From Xanthomonas arboricola (lineage in GTDB: Bacteria > Pseudomonadota > Gammaproteobacteria > Xanthomonadales > Xanthomonadaceae), in contig NZ_MIGY01000003.1 of assembly GCF_002940665.1 (NCBI RefSeq), positions 1,097,573-1,161,572 on the forward strand: a DNA stretch of 64,000 bases, given 5' to 3'. The position numbers and the translations under genes were made by a program. Each line of letters opens with the position of its first letter. Positions within the stretch are counted from its first letter, which is position 1. This document shows, in pieces, positions 54,532-61,051 of the stretch. The notes under the pieces were generated by a model, which worked only from the letters and a program-made list of their open reading frames with translations, had not been told where the DNA came from and made no database searches.

Positions 54532-55161
54532 CTAGCGAATTTGAACCCACTCGACGCACTGATGAGTGGTGCGCGCTAAAGGTTCGTCAGCCTCTCCACG
54601 CGGGAAGAGCTCTACGCGCATCCCTGGGCGTTGAAAGATATCGCTCATCCATCGCCCATCTTCGACAAGATTGCGTTGTCGCGAGAAACCCATTTTTTCG
54701 AGGTGCGCCGCAAATGCCTCGAAGTCGATCTGGCAGATATCCGACATAGACGGAGACACTTCTGGCGGATTAGGCAGGAACAGGAACTCGAACCATGCAC
54801 CCTTTATTTCAGTTTTGTTGACACCAAACCCGTAGTTCCAGTTTTGGGTCAGCACTCCGCTGGCACCGAACCGGCCGGAACCATCACTGCGGTGCTGTAC
54901 CGACTGGCCCATCGCTCGAGACACATGGTCGGCGGTGAACGATTCAATACTGGTGCTTGTGCGAATCAGCTCCAGTACCCGCTCCAATGCTTCCTGCGCG
55001 GTACGTGGTCCACCTTTGGAAGGATCTGCAGGTACGTGATCGGCTGAGGAACTCATGGCAGATGTCTCCGTGACGGTTGCCGGTGCTGGGGTGGCCGCCG
55101 TGTGGGCGCATGCGCCCAGAGCGAGGGTGGCGAGCAAGGCGTAGAGGGGGCGCGCGATCAT
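54532..55161 (-). CDS. Lipoprotein, probable immunity protein of the metallopeptidase effector
   Basis: The 209-residue product starts MIARPLYALLATLALGACAH (lipobox LGAC), so it is lipid-anchored in the periplasm. A Thr/Ala/Pro spacer precedes a compact C-terminal domain (TAQEALERVLELIRTSTSIES, then NWNYGFGVNKTEIKGAWFEFLF and QIDFEAFAAHLEKMGF). The gene lies directly upstream of the effector gene on the same strand, the usual order for Xanthomonas type IV effector/immunity pairs. That it protects against this effector is inferred from this layout. Confidence 0.82.
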   Translation of the reverse strand: MIARPLYALLATLALGACAHTAATPAPATVTETSAMSSSADHVPADPSKGGPRTAQEALERVLELIRTSTSIESFTADHVSRAMGQSVQHRSDGSGRFGASGVLTQNWNYGFGVNKTEIKGAWFEFLFLPNPPEVSPSMSDICQIDFEAFAAHLEKMGFSRQRNLVEDGRWMSDIFQRPGMRVELFPRGEADEPLARTTHQCVEWVQIR

Positions 55162-55250
55162 GAAGCGTCCGTTGTGCGCTGGTGTGGCTGCGACGCTAGT
55201 GGCATCCGGCACCGAGGTCAATCGCAAGGGGTCTGGCAGCCGCACCATCA

Positions 55251-55664
55251 TCACCGCACGCTGCGCGCCTTGGCCGGCACCTCCACCGGCGGCAACACCT
55301 CCATCAGCAACTGCCCTTCGCTGGCGGTGATGCGTAGCTTGGTGCCGATGGCAAAGCCCAGTTGTTCCAGCCATAGGCCGCTGAGGCGGACATGGGGCAC
55401 GTGCTGGTCGCCGGCGTGGTCGTGGGCACCGGGGTAATGGGTGTAGCTGACGGTGCATTGGCGCGGGCGGCGGGCTCGGCGGGGTGCGCGTAGCGTGCCG
55501 GGGCCTTGTGGGGAGGCGTCCGGGTCGGGTGGCAGCATCGGTGGCAGCTTGGTGCGGTCGGGTTCCACAACAACCCACTGCACCCGCTTGGGCGGCGTGG
55601 GGCGCGTACGCGTGCGGGTGGGTCGTGCGCTGGCAGATGCCGTGGGTGGGCGGCGGCGTGTCAT
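55251..55664 (-). CDS. symE: SymE-family toxin (RNA-targeting, type I addiction-like)
   Basis: The 137-residue protein has a basic, Pro/Arg-rich N-terminus (TRRRPPTASASARPTRTRTRP) and a C-terminal SymE-type AbrB-like fold (VPHVRLSGLWLEQLGFAIGTKLRI, GQLLMEVLPP). E. coli SymE is an SOS-induced protein that slows translation and is kept down by the antisense RNA SymR. GGAGG precedes the ATG. Its ATG overlaps the stop of the upstream gene (ATGA), so translation is probably coupled. Confidence 0.86.
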   Translation of the reverse strand: MTRRRPPTASASARPTRTRTRPTPPKRVQWVVVEPDRTKLPPMLPPDPDASPQGPGTLRAPRRARRPRQCTVSYTHYPGAHDHAGDQHVPHVRLSGLWLEQLGFAIGTKLRITASEGQLLMEVLPPVEVPAKARSVR

Positions 55665-55930
55665 GGCACCTCCGGGTGATGGTGGGTGGTGGATGCGGCA
55701 ACGCGCTGCTGCAACTCCATGGCACTGCGCGCGAACCGGCGGCGCAAGGTGTGCAGCAACGCACCAAGCTGGCGACTCAGCGGATGCGCGAGATGCTCGC
55801 TCACCTGCTTAGCAGCTGCGCGTGCGGCGAGCCGGCGCAGCACCTCACGCACATCCCACCGCAGGCGGTGAGCGAAGGTTGGCAACAGATCAACCGGCAC
55901 AAATGCCGGCATGGATGGTGCGATAGACAT
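55661..55930 (-). CDS. Small protein coupled to SymE
   Basis: From ATG 55930 (strong AGGAGG upstream) the product is 89 residues: PAFVPVDLLPTFAHRLRW, then a helix rich in Arg and Ala (REVLRRLAARAAAKQVSEHLAHP) and a His-rich end (TTHHHPEVP). A longer start at 56005 is possible. The last four bases overlap symE. It looks like a leader or partner protein; no family was recognised. Confidence 0.6.
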   Translation of the reverse strand: MSIAPSMPAFVPVDLLPTFAHRLRWDVREVLRRLAARAAAKQVSEHLAHPLSRQLGALLHTLRRRFARSAMELQQRVAASTTHHHPEVP

Positions 55931-56440
55931 GGCAACGCCCTCCTGGAACAACCCAAGAACCGCCGCCAACGGCGACGGGATGTCGGGAGGTTCGAAACCG
56001 TACATAGTCGGCGGGCATATTCCCCTTGCGGGTGTTGTATTAGCCACCCTCCCGACGCAGCATCGCGTCGGTTGCACCTGCGAAGTGCAGGCACAAAAAA
56101 CCCACCGGTTTGACGGAGGTGGGTACCGCTATGTATGGAGTTTCGACGCTCCTTGCACAGGAGGTTGCTACTGATGCGCCTTGATGTCAACAGCCGAGGA
56201 ACATCAAAAAAAGCAGAGACACTAAGTAACTGAATTCCCCCGTCATTCGAAGGGACCTTCAATTACTTCTGCCCACCCAAGCGGGCTTAGCAGCAACAGT
56301 GGAGCTATGTTTTTTGGATAACAACGCAATCTATTGCCAGGAAAAGTGAGCTGGATCGCAGTTTCATCTTATTCAGCATTAAAGATATTGGGTACGAAGC
56401 CGATACGCCAAAATAATTACGCCCCCCTCCGGAGATGAGC
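55931..56440. other. Structured leader of the SymE operon and AT-rich junction
   Basis: On the minus strand, a U-run terminator (listed separately) is followed by two short GC stems at about 56057-56072 (GACGCAGCATCGCGTC) and 56076-56092 (CACCTGCGAAGTGCAGG), then GCAAGGGGAATATGCCC. On the plus side GC drops sharply from about 56170, marking the AT-rich gene pair. No additional protein gene is supported. Confidence 0.5.
56095..56124 (-). terminator. Rho-independent terminator within the symE leader
   Basis: On the minus strand, ACCCACC-n11-GGTGGGT is followed by TTTTTTGTG. It lies about 165 bp upstream of the first start codon of the SymE operon, so it can end a short leader or small RNA, or act as an attenuator. 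Confidence 0.7.
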
Positions 56441-57394
56441 ATGGAAGATAAGTTTGGAGAAGTTGGATATTTAAGTTATGAGTGGCTCAGCGCACCTGAC
56501 GGAGTAATTGATGCGTATGCAGGTGGAACAGCACTGATCGGACTCGATGAGGCCATACGATATTTCAATCGCCGTCAAGCAAAGTCACTGTCCACCACGA
56601 ACTACGAAATACCAGTTCGTACAGGGGACGGCTCATGGTTAGCCGTCGTGATCGGGATCTTAAGCGTACCAGTTACAACCTTTGCGGCAGCGTACGCCAA
56701 AAAGGCCGCAGAGAAGATGGCGGAACGCGATTTCTCTGAACTTGGATTCAAAGATATTGCTAGGCGCTCCATGGATGCTCTCGTCCACCTTATTGAAATA
56801 ATGAAAAAGACAGGCAAACCGTTAGATTTGGAGAAAACTAAAATAAGATGGTCCAAAGATGCGACAAAAGCAATCATTACAGACAAAAACGGGAATGAAT
56901 TAGAAATACCCTCTGACTACTTGAAATGGTATCGGGATATACCACAAAGTACATTAAAGAGGCTATCTGCGCCGATAGCTGAAAATAGATTTATGAAGAT
57001 TGGATCAAGGCAGCCAGACGGCAGCATCTTTGAAGTCACGATCAACGCAAGTGAATGCCACCTTTTAGACGGCGGCGAAGAGGCTGAAGAAGACGAATTC
57101 CTTTTCCCTGACCTTAAACACGCCGACGAGATAGAACTAGAAGGACTGATAACTCGAGGAAATCAATCGACCAATTCCATCGGATTTCAGTATATGGGGC
57201 ATATTCTTAATTGCATACCAGAGACCGGAAATGTACGCAAGTACAAATCAGCAATGTTTTTGCATTGCCGTGTAAAGGTAACAGTAAATCGTCACGTGGG
57301 TTCACTCACAAGGCTAGACCATCGGCCGACACTGATTATCCATCAAATAGTTCAGCTCGAAACTGATACTCAAGACCAACCGAAGCTTCTTTGA
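56441..57394 (+). CDS. AT-rich orphan protein, possible membrane-associated defence or toxin gene
   Basis: From ATG 56441 (GGAG eight bases upstream; another ATG at 56435) the product is 317 residues. The N-terminal 60 residues are soluble; VVIGILSVPVTTFAAAYAKKA (about 65-85) is one hydrophobic segment; the rest is charged with an acidic patch (GGEEAEEDEFLF) and a beta-rich end. No family was recognised. Codon use is A/T-rich and unlike the flanking chromosome, so it was probably acquired. A gene for a membrane protein follows about 100 bp downstream in the same direction. Confidence 0.72.
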   Translation: MEDKFGEVGYLSYEWLSAPDGVIDAYAGGTALIGLDEAIRYFNRRQAKSLSTTNYEIPVRTGDGSWLAVVIGILSVPVTTFAAAYAKKAAEKMAERDFSELGFKDIARRSMDALVHLIEIMKKTGKPLDLEKTKIRWSKDATKAIITDKNGNELEIPSDYLKWYRDIPQSTLKRLSAPIAENRFMKIGSRQPDGSIFEVTINASECHLLDGGEEAEEDEFLFPDLKHADEIELEGLITRGNQSTNSIGFQYMGHILNCIPETGNVRKYKSAMFLHCRVKVTVNRHVGSLTRLDHRPTLIIHQIVQLETDTQDQPKLL

Positions 57395-57492
57395 CCTGAA
57401 GCGAAACCGAGCGGCACCTCAAACTTCCGAACCCAAGATACATATTTTCAACTTATAACATTAACTCCCCACCCCACCAATGAGTAAATCAA

Positions 57493-58317
57493 TTGCGAGA
57501 TAAATTTACCGAACGCAGCTCTCTAAGCGAGCTCAACATAACAGGCCTCCTTGAGATTTTTGCTAAAACAAGCGCTATTGCAATACCGATACTTTACTTT
57601 GTAGGGTGGATCTATCGTGACAAATTTTGGTTGACGCTTGGCCTTAACGAACTTCCGGGGTACACGCTAGAGAGCTATGTCCGCTGGGGTTTCATTGTCG
57701 CCTTCAGCGCATTTCTAGAAACAGTTAGTGAAATTCCTGGCGGGCTACCTGTTGCATTAGTAATGCTCCTCGCGCTCATAGTCCTTATACCAACAGCACT
57801 TGAATTCCTTGTTTTTAGAAGAAATGGAAAGCGCACACGAAAATGGAGTGAGCGCAAAGCATTCTATTTGCGTCATTGGAACGATGGAATAATCCTAGAA
57901 ATATTTACTTTCATTGAGCGCTTCAAGCTTACTGCAGTTATTTGCGTTACAGCGATGTATGCAATATTTCTCCTTCTAATTACGGTCTATGTCCCAATTA
58001 GAATATCTTCAAATGCAGGAGAAAGGGATGCGAGCAAGCATCTACAAGAGCTCATGAACCCTAAAAACGGCACGTATTTTGGGCATCAAACGCTAGCCTA
58101 CATCAAAGGGAAATCATCGGAAAGTGAGGTAGCCATAGTCATAGACTGCAGCCCTCTTTGGTGTGGCGTTTTTAAAGACGGCTCATTTTCCGCCCACTCC
58201 CTTTCTGAAATAGAAAAATTGGAAAGCTGTGGACAAACGAGCTTAACAAAAGCAGGAAATATTGTTTGCGATTGGGCACCCGCCATCTCGCGATTATCAG
58301 ATACACCAAGGGATTAG
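57493..58317 (+). CDS. AT-rich membrane protein of unknown function
   Basis: From TTG 57493 the product is 274 residues with about four transmembrane segments (FAKTSAIAIPILYFVGWIY, YVRWGFIVAFSAFLETV, LPVALVMLLALIVLIPTALEF, LTAVICVTAMYAIFLLLITVY) and a soluble C-terminal domain of about 100 residues with three cysteines (IDCSPLWCG, CGQTS). No good ribosome-binding site is visible, and an ATG at 57480 is out of frame. Codon use matches the preceding gene. Function not recognised. Confidence 0.7.
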   Translation: MRDKFTERSSLSELNITGLLEIFAKTSAIAIPILYFVGWIYRDKFWLTLGLNELPGYTLESYVRWGFIVAFSAFLETVSEIPGGLPVALVMLLALIVLIPTALEFLVFRRNGKRTRKWSERKAFYLRHWNDGIILEIFTFIERFKLTAVICVTAMYAIFLLLITVYVPIRISSNAGERDASKHLQELMNPKNGTYFGHQTLAYIKGKSSESEVAIVIDCSPLWCGVFKDGSFSAHSLSEIEKLESCGQTSLTKAGNIVCDWAPAISRLSDTPRD

Positions 58318-58336
58318 CCGCGCCATTAATTGGCGC

Positions 58337-59156
58337 TAATGGGTCAGGTTCACTTTACTATACATATTTCAGGCTGCGGCTTTATCTTTCGGGAGGGTGT
58401 CCTCGATATCACAACCAATGCCTTGCTGCGAGTCTTGCCAAGTGGCCGGACTTCCCCGCATCGACTTCCCTGGCATCTCGCAGCACATCGTGCAGCGCGC
58501 GGACAACCGCTTGCCGTGCTTTCTGGATGATGGCGACCGATTGCGCTACCTGCACTTGCTGCATGAAGCCCTGCACGCCACAGGTTGCCAGCTGCATGCC
58601 TATGTATTGATGGACAACCATGTGCACCTGCTTGCCACGCCGCCTGCAACAGGACGGATCGGGCAACTGATGCAGCGGCGTGGGCGAAACTACGTCGCAT
58701 TGTTCAATGGCCGCCACGGGCGCACTGGTACGCTATGGGAGGGGCGGTACAAAGCGTGTCTTGTGGACAGTGCGGACTACGTCCTTCGCTGCTATCGCTA
58801 CATTGAGCTCAATCCGGTGCGTGCTCGCCTGACCGACAACCCGGCAGCGTATCGTTGGTCCAGCTGCCCAGCCAACCTAGGCCAGCGCAAGCACTCCGCA
58901 CTGACACCACATCCCTGTTCGCTTGCGCTTGGCAGCGACCCGATTGAGCGATCCAACGCCTACCGTGCTCTGCTCGATGAAGCCCTCTCCGACGAACTGC
59001 TTACCAGCATTCGTCTTCATCTACAGCAGCAGCGAGCCCTGGGCCACGACGCCTTCCGCGCAATGGTCGAAGCCAAGACCCACCGCTTCGCAGGCGTCAG
59101 GCCAGCTCATCGGCCACGCAAACCGAACGCCGCCGACTGATAAGTTAACCTGACCC
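58337..59156. mobile_element. RAYT module bounded by 15-bp inverted ends
   Basis: Left end GGGTCAGGTTCACTT and right end AAGTTAACCTGACCC match as an inverted pair at 14 of 15 positions and enclose the RAYT gene. A third copy of the right end (AAGTGAACCTGACCT, then CGTTATTCG) closes the deleted RAYT copy at about 59784. No target duplication was recognised. Confidence 0.7.
58418..59140 (+). CDS. REP-associated tyrosine transposase (RAYT; Y1/HUH family)
   Basis: The 240-residue protein has the HUH nuclease motif (YVLMDNHVHLLATP) and the tyrosine helix (RRGRNYVALFNGRHGRTGTLWEGRY) of single-copy, IS200-related RAYT transposases that process REP hairpins. CYRYIELNPVRA and the Cys-rich start (MPCCESCQVAG) are typical of Xanthomonas members. 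A GTG at 58397 is an alternative start. It is bounded by near-identical inverted ends (GGGTCAGGTTCACTT at about 58337; AAGTTAACCTGACCC at about 59142). High GC sets it apart from the AT-rich genes on both sides. Confidence 0.92.
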   Translation: MPCCESCQVAGLPRIDFPGISQHIVQRADNRLPCFLDDGDRLRYLHLLHEALHATGCQLHAYVLMDNHVHLLATPPATGRIGQLMQRRGRNYVALFNGRHGRTGTLWEGRYKACLVDSADYVLRCYRYIELNPVRARLTDNPAAYRWSSCPANLGQRKHSALTPHPCSLALGSDPIERSNAYRALLDEALSDELLTSIRLHLQQQRALGHDAFRAMVEAKTHRFAGVRPAHRPRKPNAAD

Positions 59157-59164
59157 CGTTATTC

Positions 59165-59529
59165 GAGTCGTCGGAAGAAGGTAGCAGTCCTTCAACCAAG
59201 GCAATGACTGATCCAGAGCACGCTGGCAATCACCTCTTCGCTGGACTGCGAGGGAGGGATTACCTCCGTACATTTCCGATGAGCGGGTCGCGTTCGCCGC
59301 TCAGCGTGCATACGAATCTGGAATCAATGACATGTCAAAGGTGAGCCGGGTCATTGAGCGCGAAGGCGACGTGTTCGTCGTAGGGACGACTCCTAGATTC
59401 CGCGCATCGGTACTAGCTGGCGAGCAGCCGCCCATCCCCGAACATTCCAGTACAGCGCTGGCTCAACATGCTGCTGCGCAGCCTTCAATGGAACCCGATG
59501 CTCAGGCCATTAGTCCCCCAATGGTTTAG
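59165..59529 (+). pseudogene. Broken tail of an XVIPCD effector gene
   Basis: Starting in the first base after the RAYT end, codons give SSEEGSSPSTKAMTDPEHAG and HLFAGLR. After a frameshift at about 59250 they continue as LPPYISDERVAFAAQRAYES, then MSKVSRVIEREGDVFVVG and QAISPPMV before a stop. This has the order of an XVIPCD (DP.H..H.LF start, helix, V.RV....DVFVV strand). The toxin half is missing. It is sandwiched between two RAYT copies. Confidence 0.68.
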
Positions 59530-59544
59530 CAAATTTCTAGAACC

Positions 59545-59781
59545 AATCCGGTACGTGCACGCCTGGACGCCGACCCGGTGGCGTATCGTTGGTCCAGTTA
59601 TCAAGCCAATCTTGGCCAGCGCGGGCACTCTGCACTGACGCCACATCCCTGTTGGCTTGCGCCTGGCAACGACTTGGTTGAGCGATCCGACGCCTTCCGC
59701 GCGATGGTCGAAGCCAAGGCAGGCCGCTTTGCGAGTGTCAGGCCCGCTCATCGGCCACACAAGTCGAGCGTCGTCGACTGA
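59545..59781 (+). pseudogene. Internally deleted C-terminal piece of a second RAYT gene
   Basis: Codons give NPVRARLDADPVAYRWSSYQ, then LTPHPCW and ERSDAFRAMVEAKAGRFASV, closely like the intact RAYT. About 30 residues are missing at the join between GCCTACCGTGC-like and GCCTTCCGCGC-like repeats, so slippage between them explains the loss. The N-terminal half with the HUH motif is absent. Confidence 0.85.
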
Positions 59782-59891
59782 TAAGTGAACCTGACCTCGT
59801 TATTCGCCCTACCTCCGCTTTTTTTGTACATTACCGTGGAAGCTAAGAAAGCTTCTAAAGATTCTTAAAATTCAACCTGGGGAGAAATCAC

Positions 59892-60980
59892 TTGACTGGA
59901 AACATCGAACCCGAGCGGGGCAGAGCCGATCACGTGCGGCCTGAATTCGAAGTCATGGTCCCATGCACGCCTGCAGAATTTGGAGATTTCATATCCGGAC
60001 TTCTGGGAAAGCCACAGACAATTGAAAAAATAATATTTGGCGCATTCGAGATCACGCGCAATGATGTGATAAACACGTTTCATTTAGTTCAGCAACGCAT
60101 CAGCCATCAAAATCAAGCCACACTCATACAGTTTACCACCCGTGTCTTTTACGATGACGACTCCTCCGTTCTACTTAATAGTATCGATGATTTCGAGAAT
60201 TATGCCGAAGTCAGACCAATCGCATCAGTCGGCGTCGCGCTATCCTGGACATATCTCATCCAGTTCCGGGGAAGGGCGACTCCCGAGAAACAGGAGATAA
60301 ACCTCTCCTTTCAAGGCACTCGCAATGATATCGACTCCATGAATTATGGCGATGGCTTTCCGACAAAAAGATCACAGCACTGGACGCCCGCCGCGTGTAT
60401 TTTTCGGATTGCTCACACTGAACGAACATGGGGGATAGATATCGAATCACTCCTTACCGGGCACGTAAAAACATTCCTTCAACAAGAATCCTGGGCCAAG
60501 AGATTTGCAAGAAAAAGGAGCGGCGGAATTGGGATATTATCAAGCTCGATATTCATGCTCGGATCGATTTTTGGCGTTTACTTTACAGCAAAGGACTTCA
60601 CGAACTCCTACATTGAAAAAATTAATGCAATTAAAGCCGGAGCCAAAGGAGCTCAAGCCGACAGAGTTATATCCGAGCAGGTCGAGCTTATTCTTACAGT
60701 AATTTCGACGGGAGCATGGCCTCGCTTCACATTTACATCAGTCATATTTCTTTTTATTTCCTTGATTGCAAGCCTTGTCGTCGGGCTATGGATCGAGGCC
60801 AAAGCTAATACTACCCCCTGCAGCTACGTTCTGCTTTCAAAACAAGCCGACCTACGGCGCAAGAAGATGCTAGATCGAATTCGTCGAGACTGGGCGATGT
60901 TCTACCTTTCAGTAGCAGTGAGCATCTTGGCGGGAGTTTTTTCAAACGTTATATTCACTAAGTTTTTCAGCTCTATCTGA
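59892..60980 (+). CDS. AT-rich membrane protein of unknown function
   Basis: From TTG 59892 (GGGGAG upstream) the product is 362 residues. A soluble N-terminal half of about 205 residues (FEVMVPCTPAEFGDFISGLL, IIFGAFEITRNDVINTFHLV, SWTYLIQFRGRATPEKQEIN) precedes transmembrane segments (IGILSSSIFMLGSIFGVYFTA, FTFTSVIFLFISLIASLVVGL, FYLSVAVSILAGVFSNVIFT). The order soluble sensor-like domain plus membrane helices occurs in several abortive-infection and toxin proteins, but no family could be named. Composition shows recent acquisition. Confidence 0.72.
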   Translation: MTGNIEPERGRADHVRPEFEVMVPCTPAEFGDFISGLLGKPQTIEKIIFGAFEITRNDVINTFHLVQQRISHQNQATLIQFTTRVFYDDDSSVLLNSIDDFENYAEVRPIASVGVALSWTYLIQFRGRATPEKQEINLSFQGTRNDIDSMNYGDGFPTKRSQHWTPAACIFRIAHTERTWGIDIESLLTGHVKTFLQQESWAKRFARKRSGGIGILSSSIFMLGSIFGVYFTAKDFTNSYIEKINAIKAGAKGAQADRVISEQVELILTVISTGAWPRFTFTSVIFLFISLIASLVVGLWIEAKANTTPCSYVLLSKQADLRRKKMLDRIRRDWAMFYLSVAVSILAGVFSNVIFTKFFSSI

Positions 60981-61000
60981 AAAAATTTCTCGGCACACAC

Positions 61001-61032
61001 AAAAATGGGCGACCATCGGGCCGCCCATTTTG
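61001..61032. terminator. Bidirectional Rho-independent terminator
   Basis: Perfect 10-bp stem (AAAATGGGCG / CGCCCATTTT) with a 10-base loop between the convergent membrane-protein gene and aceE. A and T runs flank both sides, so it works on both strands. Confidence 0.9.
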
Positions 61033-61051
61033 GTTAATCGAGAAGTAAATC

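Noticed and set aside
56000..56130. Phage C4-type antisense RNA in the symE leader
   Set aside because: The stems and terminator are suggestive, but I cannot match the sequence to that family from memory, so only the terminator and hairpins are reported.
57480..57492. ATG start at 57480 for the AT-rich membrane protein
   Set aside because: It is in a different frame from the 274-residue product and soon ends, so the TTG at 57493 is used.
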